From contig JAEWTK010000083.1 in assembly GCA_023459535.1 (NCBI GenBank), forward strand, positions 1 through 5,919: a DNA stretch of 5,919 nucleotides, written 5' to 3'. Shown one piece after another: positions 1 to 5,919 of this stretch. The stretch's first letter is position 1. The number at the start of each line of letters is the position of its first letter. The notes beneath the pieces were generated by a model, which saw nothing but the letters and a program-made list of their open reading frames with translations, made no database searches and was not told where the DNA came from. The stretch comes from Pseudomonadota bacterium (GTDB lineage: Bacteria; Pseudomonadota; Gammaproteobacteria; Burkholderiales; Methylophilaceae). The position numbers and the translations under genes were made by a program.

Positions 1-576
1 ATCCACGACAAGATCGGCTTCTCGGTCGCCACCAGCCAGGACATCTGGACCGACCACCCGGAAAAGGTGCTGGGCTGCACCGCCGAGTTCGTCACCAAGA
101 ACCCGAACACGGCCCGCGCCATGCTCATGGCGGTGCTGGAAGCCTGCCGTTACATCGATGCGACGGAGAACCGCTCCAAGGTCGCCAAGCTGATCGCCGG
201 CAAGGCCTATGTCAATGCGCCGGAAGCCGTCATCGAAAGCCGCTTCGTCGGCAAGTACGAGAACGGCCTTGGCAAATCGTGGCAGGACCCGAACTACATG
301 AAGTTCTTCAACGACGGCAGCGTGCCCTTCCCTTATCTATCCGACGGCATGTGGTTCATGACTCAGCACAAGCGCTGGGGCCTGCTCAAATCCGACCCGG
401 ATTACCTGGCCGTGGCCAAACAGGTGAACCGCATTGACCTTTACACGGAAGCGGCCAAAGCGCTCGGCATCGCCGTACCCAAGGACGCCATGCGCAGCAG
501 CAAGCTGATCGACGGCGTGGTGTGGAACGGCAAGGACCCGAAAGCCTATGCCAACGGCTTCAAGATCAAGGCCTAA
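1..576 (+). CDS. nrtA: Nitrate/nitrite ABC transporter substrate-binding protein, C-terminal part (partial at left edge)
   Basis: This is the periplasmic solute-binding component of an ABC importer of the NrtA/CmpA/NasF family, which captures nitrate or nitrite for the NrtB permease. The frame is open from base 1 and ends with TAA, giving 191 residues. The family usually has about 400-460 residues, so roughly the last 40-45% is present, and the signal peptide and most anion-contacting residues lie upstream of the window. The visible part is typical of the C-terminal lobe: an aromatic-rich stretch around residues 92-124 (DPNYMKFF, FPYLSDGMWFMTQ), then the family-type tail near residues 160-187 (PKDAMRSSKLIDGVVWNGK). 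An internal GTG at base 67 is not the start, because family-like sequence (residues 1-22, IHDKIGFSVATSQDIW) is continuous upstream of it. nrtB follows after 15 bases. Bicarbonate (CmpA) or cyanate binding is an alternative for this family, but the nirB/SUMT context favours nitrate/nitrite. Confidence 0.9.
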   Translation: MHDKIGFSVATSQDIWTDHPEKVLGCTAEFVTKNPNTARAMLMAVLEACRYIDATENRSKVAKLIAGKAYVNAPEAVIESRFVGKYENGLGKSWQDPNYMKFFNDGSVPFPYLSDGMWFMTQHKRWGLLKSDPDYLAVAKQVNRIDLYTEAAKALGIAVPKDAMRSSKLIDGVVWNGKDPKAYANGFKIKA

Positions 577-591
577 GCGGGGAGAACCTTC

Positions 592-1539
592 ATGAACGTC
601 ATCACGCTGCAACGAAACGAACCCCATACCGGGATGCGCAACGAAACTGGCCCGACGCAGACCGCCAGAACGACGGCGGAATCTGCGCCGACTTCCCCCA
701 CGACACCTGCCAGCGCCAGCATCGCCGCCATGAATCAGGCGATCGAGGAAAGAGCGGCGCGCAACCGGCAGCGCATCAGCGCCTTCTTCCAGTGGCTGCT
801 GCCGCCGCTATTCGGCCTCATGCTGTTCACGGCTATCTGGGCGCTGATCTCCTACCAGTCGGAAGGCCTGCCCGGCCCGATCCCGACCTGGCATGCCGCT
901 GTCGCACTGTTCAGCGACCCGTTTTACAACAACGGGCCGAACGATATGGGCATCGGCTGGAATATCCTCAACTCACTGGAACGCGTCGGCCTCGGCTTCG
1001 GTATGGCAGCCATCCTCGGCATCCCGCTGGGCTTCATCATCGGTCGTTTTACCTTTGCCTCCAGAATGGCAGCACCCATTATCGGCATGCTGCGCCCGGT
1101 CTCGCCGCTGGCCTGGCTGCCGATCGGCCTGCTGGTGTTCAAGGCTGCCGACCCCGCCGCCATCTGGGTCATCTTCATCTCCGCCATCTGGCCCATGATC
1201 ATCAACACCGCGGTCGGCGTCAGCAAGGTGCCGGAGGACTACATGAACGTCGCCCGCGTGCTCAAGCTTTCCGAATGGAAGATCGCCACCCGCATCCTCT
1301 TTCCCTTCGTGCTGCCCTACATGATGACCGGCGTGCGCCTGTCGATCGGTGTGGCCTGGCTGGTGATCGTCGCGGCAGAAATGTTGACCGGCGGCGTCGG
1401 CATCGGCTTCTGGGTCTGGGACGAGTGGAACAACCTCAACGTGGAGCACATCATCATTGCGATCTTTGTCGTCGGCATTGTCGGGCTGTTGCTCGAACAG
1501 ATGCTGATCATGATCGCCAAAAGATTCAGCTACGAATAA
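592..1539 (+). CDS. nrtB: Nitrate/nitrite ABC transporter permease
   Basis: This is the inner-membrane permease of the nitrate importer, 315 residues, of the BPD/MetI-like ABC permease type. The start at ATG 592 is chosen because GGGGAG sits at 579-584, seven bases upstream. A later in-frame ATG at 730 (Met47) lacks a Shine-Dalgarno. Residues 1 to about 62 are a hydrophilic Thr/Ser/Ala/Pro-rich cytoplasmic tail. Hydrophobic segments follow at about 66-88, 132-152, 160-183, 189-208, 248-265 and 286-308. The cytoplasmic EAA-type loop that docks on the ATPase is seen around residues 216-242 (EDYMNVARVLKLSEWK, then LFPFVLP). The usual loop glycine is replaced (ARVLKL), which fits my recollection of NrtB-type permeases. 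The region around 165-180 (MLRPVSPLAWLPIGLL) and AAEMLTGGVGIGFWVW (261-276) also match the NrtB/SsuC/TauC group. The gene is 15 bases after nrtA and 11 before the ATPase, so the three are probably co-transcribed and assemble as NrtB2D2. Confidence 0.92.
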   Translation: MNVITLQRNEPHTGMRNETGPTQTARTTAESAPTSPTTPASASIAAMNQAIEERAARNRQRISAFFQWLLPPLFGLMLFTAIWALISYQSEGLPGPIPTWHAAVALFSDPFYNNGPNDMGIGWNILNSLERVGLGFGMAAILGIPLGFIIGRFTFASRMAAPIIGMLRPVSPLAWLPIGLLVFKAADPAAIWVIFISAIWPMIINTAVGVSKVPEDYMNVARVLKLSEWKIATRILFPFVLPYMMTGVRLSIGVAWLVIVAAEMLTGGVGIGFWVWDEWNNLNVEHIIIAIFVVGIVGLLLEQMLIMIAKRFSYE

Positions 1540-1550
1540 GGGACGTCATC

Positions 1551-2357
1551 ATGGAAAAGATCATTCAGGAAAAATACGTGCAACTGGAAAACGTCAACAT
1601 GACATTCGTCACCAGGAAAGGCACGTTCGAGGCCCTGCGCGGCATCGACCTCAACATCCGCGAAGGTGAGTTCATCTCGGTCATCGGCCATTCGGGCTGC
1701 GGCAAATCGACGGTGCTCAACCTGATTGCCGGTCTGCTGCAACCCACCAGCGGCCTGCTGTTCTGTGCCGGCCGCGAGATCGCCGGCCCGGACCCGGACC
1801 GTGCGGTGGTGTTCCAGAACCACTCCTTGCTGCCCTGGCTCACCTGCCATGAAAACGTCTATCTGGCTGTGGAACGGGTGTTTGGCAAGAACGAAAACAA
1901 AACACAGTTGCGGGCCAGGACCAAGGCTGCACTGGAACTGGTAGGGCTCGGTCACGCAGCGGATAAACGCCCCAACGAGATCTCCGGCGGCATGAAGCAG
2001 CGCGTCGGTATCGCCCGCGCACTGGCGATGGAACCCAAGGTGCTATTGCTGGATGAACCGTTCGGCGCACTGGACGCGCTCACCCGCGCCCATCTGCAAG
2101 ACGAGTTGATGAGCATCATGGCCAAATCCGGCTGTACCGCGGTGATGGTGACGCACGATGTAGACGAGGCAGTGCTGCTGTCCGACCGCATCGTCATGAT
2201 GACCAATGGCCCGGCCGCAACGATTGGAGAAATACTTCCGGTTGCCTTGCCGCGCCCAAGGAAACGGTTGGAATTGGCAGAAAACGCCGAGTACAACCAT
2301 TTGCGTAGTGAAGTATTGAAGTTCTTGTATGAACGTCACGCGAAGAAAGCTGCATGA
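1551..2357 (+). CDS. nrtD: Nitrate/nitrite ABC transporter ATP-binding protein (single-domain NrtD/NrtC type)
   Basis: This is the cytoplasmic ATPase that powers the NrtB permease. It has 268 residues and all ABC motifs are intact: Walker A GHSGCGKST (46-54), Q-loop Gln89 (VVFQNHSLLPW), signature SGGMKQR (145-151), Walker B VLLLDEP with catalytic Glu169 (164-170), D-loop region GALDALTR (172-179), and switch His202 (VTHDVDEA). The start at ATG 1551 is supported by AAGGGA at 1538-1543. The same frame stays open far upstream through nrtB, but that part is an out-of-frame shadow of the permease. Cyanobacterial systems pair NrtD with NrtC, an ATPase carrying an extra NrtA-like regulatory domain of several hundred residues. 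Here only the short form is present, so it most likely works as a homodimer. Close relatives transport sulfonates or taurine (SsuB/TauB); the neighbours point to nitrate/nitrite. The TGA stop overlaps an ATG at 2354 that I do not take as a start. Confidence 0.92.
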   Translation: MEKIIQEKYVQLENVNMTFVTRKGTFEALRGIDLNIREGEFISVIGHSGCGKSTVLNLIAGLLQPTSGLLFCAGREIAGPDPDRAVVFQNHSLLPWLTCHENVYLAVERVFGKNENKTQLRARTKAALELVGLGHAADKRPNEISGGMKQRVGIARALAMEPKVLLLDEPFGALDALTRAHLQDELMSIMAKSGCTAVMVTHDVDEAVLLSDRIVMMTNGPAATIGEILPVALPRPRKRLELAENAEYNHLRSEVLKFLYERHAKKAA

Positions 2358-2384
2358 GCATGTATTCAAATGCGCGCCAGCCGG

Positions 2385-2414
2385 AAACAAAAAAGCCCGT
2401 CGGTCAGGACGGGC
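2385..2414 (-). terminator. Terminator-like hairpin, canonical only for minus-strand transcription
   Basis: The arms GCCCGTC (2395-2401) and GACGGGC (2408-2414) are perfect complements, forming a 7-bp GC-rich stem with a six-base loop. The A-run AAACAAAAAA at 2385-2394 lies before the hairpin on the plus strand. A minus-strand transcript would therefore end in hairpin plus TTTTTTGTTT, a textbook intrinsic terminator. A plus-strand transcript from nrtD would carry the hairpin without any U-run (next bases are CCGCAC), so strong plus-strand termination is not expected. The hairpin could still shield the 3' end of the nrtABD message or dampen read-through into the porin. No convincing minus-strand gene ends here. 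Confidence 0.5.
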
Positions 2415-2429
2415 CCGCACTCCGGTTGC

Positions 2430-2443
2430 CGAAGCAGCCTTCG
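2430..2443 (+). other. Small inverted repeat in the porin leader
   Basis: CGAAG (2430-2434) and CTTCG (2439-2443) can pair around a four-base loop CAGC. It is a weak 5-bp stem with no U-run after it, 36 bases before the porin start. It may be chance or part of a structured leader following the larger hairpin at 2395-2414. I see no match to a known riboswitch or to the paired A/G hexaloops expected of an ANTAR-type antiterminator leader. Confidence 0.2.
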
Positions 2444-2467
2444 CACTTGTCACCCTTCTCGTCAAAA

Positions 2468-2473
2468 AAGGAG
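2468..2473 (+). promoter_or_regulatory. Strong ribosome-binding site fixing the porin start
   Basis: AAGGAG lies six bases before ATG 2480. It decides the start of the outer-membrane protein: the same frame is open back to ATG 2354, but the signal peptide begins right after this site and the 42 extra residues upstream are hydrophilic and unlike any export signal. Confidence 0.8.
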
Positions 2474-2479
2474 CAACAC

Positions 2480-3796
2480 ATGCAAACTAATATGAGATTC
2501 AAGATGCGTCAAGCCGGTTTAATCCTGCTGCTAGGGCTTGGTGTCACATCGCTCAACGCCGCGGCGGAAGAAGCCCTGCCCGATTACACCCTGCTGGATG
2601 CGATCAAGGGCGGCAAGAACATGACCAACTTCCGCCTGCGCTACGAGCATGTCGACCAGGACGGCAAGCGGGAGAATGCGCGCGCGCTGACGCTGCGCAG
2701 TTTGATCGGCTGGCAGACCGCACCCTTCCATAACTTCAGCGTCGGCGTGCAGATCATCAATGTCGCCGAGCTGGAGAACCGTTACGACGACCGCCGGCTC
2801 GGCGATCCGGAAAAAGGCATGGGCGATTATCCGGTCGTCGTCGATCCGCACGACACCGACATCAACCAGCTCTATGTGGACTGGACCGGCATCAAGAACA
2901 CGCGCTTCCGTGTCGGCCGCCAGCAGATCAACCTGGATAACGTGCGTTTCATCGGCGATATCGGCTTCCGCCAGGTCATGCAAGTGTTCGATGGTTACTC
3001 CATGCTGAACAAGAGCCTGCCGAACACCGAGATTTATCTGGCACATCTGGAACGCGTCAAGCAGATCAGCACCCGTCTGCAGGAAGGCGAACTGGAGATC
3101 GTCAACGTCAAATACCGCCTCTCGCCCTCTGAGTCCGTCACCGGTTACGGCTATTTCTCCAATTTCGAGACACCCACCATGGCCAAGACCAGCGTACTCG
3201 GCCCGGGTACCGACCAGTCGAACAAGACCCTCGGTCTGCGCCTCGACGGCAGCCGCAAGATCAACGACGACTGGCGCTGGCTCTATACCGCCGAATACGC
3301 CAGACAGACGGACTATTCCGATGGCGACGACCGCATCGACGCCCATTATGGCCGTGCCGGGATCGGTGCCGGTTACAAAGCCTGGTTCGCCCGCATCGAC
3401 CATGAAAGTCTGTCCAGCAACGACAGCGAATATGCCTTCCAGACCCCGTTCGGCACCAACCACCTGTTCCAGGGCTGGGCCGACCACTTCCTGATCACAC
3501 CGGCACAAGGCATCAAGGACACCTTCATTACCGTCGGTGGCAAACCATTGCCCGCCCTGACCCTGCATGCCGAGTACCACTTCATCCATGCGGATGAGGA
3601 TTTCGCCAAGTTCGGCGGCGGTTTTGGTGACAAATTCGGCAAGGAGTTCGACCTCGCCGCCAGCTGGAGCGTCAACAGCCAGTTCATGCTGAAGGCCGAA
3701 TACGCCAACTTCAAGGAAGACGATCGCGTCGCCAACCCGCTTGGCCGCAAGACCGACATCGAGAAGGTCTGGCTGACGGCGATGTACACATTCTAG
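2480..3796 (+). CDS. Alginate-export-family outer-membrane beta-barrel protein (putative nitrate/nitrite porin)
   Basis: This is an outer-membrane barrel of 438 residues, resembling the alginate_exp (AlgE-like) family. A signal peptide is clear: basic MRFKMRQ, a hydrophobic core LILLLGLGV (14-22), and likely cleavage after NAAA (about residue 29). The mature protein shows alternating amphipathic strands and ends in Phe (WLTAMYTF), the usual C-terminal barrel-assembly signal. Family-type motifs seen are GRQQINLDNVRFIGDIGFRQ (146-165), followed by FDGYS, and FQTPFGTNHLFQGWADHFL (320-338). A Gly/Lys/Phe-rich stretch (375-390, FAKFGGGFGDKFGKEF) is probably a loop. It sits between the nitrate importer and SUMT-nirB, with SUMT only 16 bases downstream, so I infer that it passes nitrate or nitrite across the outer membrane. 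No alginate genes are visible, and 'alginate export' is only a family label here. The substrate is not proven by sequence. Confidence 0.85.
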   Translation: MQTNMRFKMRQAGLILLLGLGVTSLNAAAEEALPDYTLLDAIKGGKNMTNFRLRYEHVDQDGKRENARALTLRSLIGWQTAPFHNFSVGVQIINVAELENRYDDRRLGDPEKGMGDYPVVVDPHDTDINQLYVDWTGIKNTRFRVGRQQINLDNVRFIGDIGFRQVMQVFDGYSMLNKSLPNTEIYLAHLERVKQISTRLQEGELEIVNVKYRLSPSESVTGYGYFSNFETPTMAKTSVLGPGTDQSNKTLGLRLDGSRKINDDWRWLYTAEYARQTDYSDGDDRIDAHYGRAGIGAGYKAWFARIDHESLSSNDSEYAFQTPFGTNHLFQGWADHFLITPAQGIKDTFITVGGKPLPALTLHAEYHFIHADEDFAKFGGGFGDKFGKEFDLAASWSVNSQFMLKAEYANFKEDDRVANPLGRKTDIEKVWLTAMYTF

Positions 3797-3812
3797 AGAG
3801 CAGAAACACACC

Positions 3813-4565
3813 ATGACTCAAGGCAAGGTTTATCTGATAGGGGCGGGCCCGGGCGATCCGGAACTGCTGACAGTGAAGGCAATCAAGGCGCTGCAGGCGG
3901 CCGACGTCGTGCTGGTCGACGACCTGGTCAACCGCGAGATCCTGCAGCACGCACCGCAGGCGCGCGTGATCGAGGTCGGCAAACGCGGCGGCTGCAAATC
4001 CACGCCGCAGTCCTTTATCAACAAGGTCATGGTGTCTTTGGCTGAACAAGGTCAGGTCGTCGCCCGCCTCAAGGGCGGCGACCCCTTTATCTTCGGTCGC
4101 GGCGGCGAAGAAATGCTTGCCCTGCGACAAGCCAACATTGCCATCGAAGTCATTTCCGGCATCACCAGCGGTATTGCCGTGCCGGCCAGTATCGGCATCC
4201 CGGTGACCCACCGGGAATATACGCACGGCGTCACCTTCGTCACCGGCCACACGCAGGATGAAAACCCACTCAACTGGCGAGCGCTGGTCGATGGCGGTAC
4301 GACGCTGGTGATCTACATGGGCATGAATCATCTGAGCGACATCGTACAGCAACTGCTGGCCGCCGGCCTGCCTTCCAGCACGTTTGCCGCCGCCATCCAG
4401 CACGGCACGCGGGACGAACAACGGCAGGTGATCTGCCCCATCGGCATGCTGCCGATGGCAGTCAAGCAGGAAGGCTTGGGTAGCCCGGCCATTATCGTCA
4501 TCGGCGATGTGGTCAGGCTGTCGAGCTGCAAGGAATTCATCAACGCTTTGGCCATCGCTGCCTAG
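3813..4565 (+). CDS. cobA: Uroporphyrinogen-III C-methyltransferase (SUMT), stand-alone
   Basis: This cytoplasmic enzyme uses two S-adenosylmethionine to methylate uroporphyrinogen III at C-2 and C-7, giving precorrin-2, the precursor of siroheme and cobalamin. The 250-residue length fits a single-domain SUMT. Both family signatures are present: [15 protein letters not shown] (6-20, the glycine-rich SAM site) and [16 protein letters not shown] (85-100). Other conserved pieces are [21 protein letters not shown] (116-136) and the C-terminal [12 protein letters not shown] (223-234). There is no N-terminal precorrin-2 dehydrogenase/ferrochelatase domain as in CysG, so those two later siroheme steps must be encoded elsewhere. 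Only a weak GAGAG-like Shine-Dalgarno lies before ATG 3813, and translation may be partly coupled to the porin 16 bases upstream. It lies 31 bases before nirB, whose product needs siroheme, so a dedicated supply role is likely. It could equally be called nasF, sumT or the CysG C-terminal type. Confidence 0.93.
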   Translation: MTQGKVYLIGAGPGDPELLTVKAIKALQAADVVLVDDLVNREILQHAPQARVIEVGKRGGCKSTPQSFINKVMVSLAEQGQVVARLKGGDPFIFGRGGEEMLALRQANIAIEVISGITSGIAVPASIGIPVTHREYTHGVTFVTGHTQDENPLNWRALVDGGTTLVIYMGMNHLSDIVQQLLAAGLPSSTFAAAIQHGTRDEQRQVICPIGMLPMAVKQEGLGSPAIIVIGDVVRLSSCKEFINALAIAA

Positions 4566-4584
4566 CGCGCAACAGGAAGCAAAG

Positions 4585-4589
4585 AGGAG
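4585..4589 (+). promoter_or_regulatory. Ribosome-binding site of nirB
   Basis: AGGAG, inside AAAGAGGAGA, lies seven bases before ATG 4597. It selects that start over the in-frame ATG at 4606, and the FAD-binding glycine motif begins only a few residues later, as expected for the true N-terminus. Confidence 0.75.
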
Positions 4590-4596
4590 AAATCGC

Positions 4597-5919
4597 ATGA
4601 AGAAAATGAAACTCGTCGTCGTCGGCAACGGTATGGCCGGCATGAGAACCGTGGAGGAGCTGCTGAAGATCGCGCCCGACCTCTACGACATCACCGTGTT
4701 CGGCGATGAACCCTACCCCAACTACAACCGCATCATGCTGTCGCCGGTGCTGGCCAACGAGCAGACCATAGACGACATCATCCTCAACAGTCGCGAATGG
4801 TATGCCGAGAACAACATCCGGCTTTACACCAATGCGCGCATCAACAAGATCGACCGCAAGAACCGCGTGGTCTACGCCGAGGACGGCACCAGCGCGGAAT
4901 ATGACCGCCTGCTATTGGCCACCGGCTCCCGGCCCTTCATGCTGCCGATTCCGGGCGCCGACCTCGAAGGGGTCATCGGCTATCGCGACATCCAGGACAC
5001 CAACGCCATGATAGACGCGGCCAAGGTCTACAAGCATGCGGTGGTCATCGGCGGCGGCCTGCTCGGACTGGAAGCGGCCAACGGCCTCAAGATCCAGGGC
5101 ATGGACGTGACCGTGGTGCACAGAAGCGAATGGCTGCTGGAGCGTCAGCTGGACAAAACCGCCGCCCGCATGCTGCAGCAATCGCTGGAAGCCAAGGGCC
5201 TGAATTTCCTGCTGGAGAAGGACACGGAACAGTTGATAGGCAGCTATTCGGATAAAAATCATGGCCGCGTGACCGCCGTACGCTTCAAGGACGGCCAGGA
5301 GATTCCGGCCGACCTCGTGGTCATGGCGGTCGGTATCCGCCCCAACTTTTCACTGGCGGAATCTGCCGGCATCCACTGCGATCGCGGCATCGTCGTCAAC
5401 GACACCATGCAGACTTACGACCCGCGCATCTATGCCGTGGGTGAATGCGTGGCCCACCGTGGGATTTCCTACGGTCTGGTCGCGCCACTTTTTGAAATGG
5501 CCAAGGTGTGCGCCACGCACCTGGCCAACTTCGGTATCGGCCGCTATGCCGGCTCCGTCACTTCAACCAAGCTGAAAGTCACCGGCATCGACCTCTTTTC
5601 TGCCGGCGACTTCACAGGCGGGGAGGATACCGAAGAGATCGTTTTGCACGATGCGGTGGGAGGTGTTTACAAGAAGCTGATCATTAAAGATGACAAAATC
5701 ATCGGCAGCGTGCTCTATGGTGATACGACGGATGGGTCCTGGTACTTCCAGCTGTTACGCGACAAAAAGCCCATCCACGAAATCCGCGACCACCTGATGT
5801 TCGGTCAGGACAGCCTCGGCAATACCGGCCATCAGGGTCAGGACAAGGCCTCGACGATGACCGACGAGATGGAGGTCTGCGGCTGCAACGGTGTCTGCAA
5901 GGGCACCATCGTCAAGGCC
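4597..5919 (+). CDS. nirB: Assimilatory nitrite reductase [NAD(P)H] large subunit, N-terminal part (runs off right edge)
   Basis: NirB transfers electrons from NAD(P)H through FAD, an iron-sulfur centre, a [4Fe-4S] cluster and siroheme to reduce nitrite to ammonium in the cytoplasm. The frame is open for 441 codons to the window end. Full NirB has about 800-850 residues, so the siroheme/4Fe-4S half is not visible. Seen in order: FAD site VVGNGMAG (8-15), ATGSRP (108-113), NAD(P)H site VIGGGLLGLEAA (150-161), second FAD motif YAVGECVAHRG (279-289), and the rubredoxin-reductase-like C-terminal domain around 305-400. The start of the BFD-like [2Fe-2S] domain is CGCNGVCKG (428-436); the remaining cysteine of that centre would lie past the edge. 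The start at ATG 4597 has a good Shine-Dalgarno. Dissimilatory NirB and assimilatory NasB look alike in this half, but the nitrate importer upstream favours assimilation. nirD and a nitrate reductase gene are the expected downstream neighbours. Confidence 0.94.
   Translation, partial: MKKMKLVVVGNGMAGMRTVEELLKIAPDLYDITVFGDEPYPNYNRIMLSPVLANEQTIDDIILNSREWYAENNIRLYTNARINKIDRKNRVVYAEDGTSAEYDRLLLATGSRPFMLPIPGADLEGVIGYRDIQDTNAMIDAAKVYKHAVVIGGGLLGLEAANGLKIQGMDVTVVHRSEWLLERQLDKTAARMLQQSLEAKGLNFLLEKDTEQLIGSYSDKNHGRVTAVRFKDGQEIPADLVVMAVGIRPNFSLAESAGIHCDRGIVVNDTMQTYDPRIYAVGECVAHRGISYGLVAPLFEMAKVCATHLANFGIGRYAGSVTSTKLKVTGIDLFSAGDFTGGEDTEEIVLHDAVGGVYKKLIIKDDKIIGSVLYGDTTDGSWYFQLLRDKKPIHEIRDHLMFGQDSLGNTGHQGQDKASTMTDEMEVCGCNGVCKGTIVKA

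Noticed and set aside
522..1550. Long in-frame upstream extension of the ATPase gene across nrtB
   Set aside because: It is a stop-free shadow frame of nrtB, rich in Arg/His/Pro and without ABC motifs; the ATPase has its own Shine-Dalgarno and start at 1551.
2395..2414. ANTAR/NasT-type antiterminator leader with hexaloops
   Set aside because: The six-base loop GGTCAG lacks the A at position 1 and G at position 4 expected of these loops, and the second hairpin has a four-base loop.
2354..2479. N-terminal extension of the porin from an ATG overlapping the nrtD stop (ATGA)
   Set aside because: It would place 42 hydrophilic residues before a clear signal peptide; the strong AAGGAG and the signal sequence mark ATG 2480 as the start.
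2531..3814. 427-codon open frame antisense to the porin
   Set aside because: Long stop-free antisense frames are common opposite GC-rich genes. The product has no recognisable motifs, while the plus frame has a signal peptide, barrel motifs and a terminal Phe.
3711..4643. 310-codon minus-strand frame over SUMT
   Set aside because: It lies opposite a gene with both SUMT signatures intact, and its product looks like a codon-bias artefact.
1..5919. CRISPR arrays, insertion sequences, tRNA or rRNA genes, phage genes
   Set aside because: I saw no direct-repeat arrays, terminal inverted repeats, transposase motifs or structured RNA genes; the window is nearly filled by six metabolic and transport genes.

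Overview
The window is a compact, entirely plus-strand gene cluster for assimilatory nitrate/nitrite use in a Gram-negative bacterium. Gene order, from left to right: the 3' part of a nitrate-binding ABC-transporter protein (nrtA), the permease (nrtB), the ATPase (nrtD/nrtC type), an outer-membrane beta-barrel of the alginate-export family, a stand-alone uroporphyrinogen-III C-methyltransferase (SUMT, cobA type), and the 5' third to half of the NAD(P)H nitrite reductase large subunit (nirB/nasB). Both edges cut genes: nrtA lacks its start and nirB lacks its end.

The outer-membrane protein shows a Gram-negative host. The moderately GC-rich coding sequence and this gene order suggest a betaproteobacterium, perhaps of the Nitrosomonadales/Gallionellaceae kind. 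That placement rests on recalled synteny and protein style, not on a search.

Region by region: 1-2357 is the inner-membrane transport module, with gaps of only 15 and 11 bases between genes and a good Shine-Dalgarno before nrtB and nrtD. Positions 2358-2479 are the only sizeable gap (122 bases). It holds a GC-rich hairpin whose T-tract lies on the minus-strand side, a weaker second hairpin, and a strong ribosome-binding site for the porin. Positions 2480-5919 are the porin, SUMT and nirB, with gaps of 16 and 31 bases. No stretch over 300 bases lacks a gene.

The genes fit one pathway. The porin may let nitrate or nitrite cross the outer membrane (inference). NrtA captures it in the periplasm and NrtB/NrtD pump it inward. 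A nitrate reductase, probably encoded beyond the right edge, would make nitrite, and NirB reduces nitrite to ammonium using siroheme. SUMT supplies the first dedicated step toward that siroheme. The cluster is largely conventional. The parts most worth a second look are the porin's place in the operon and the oddly oriented terminator-like hairpin in the 122-base gap.
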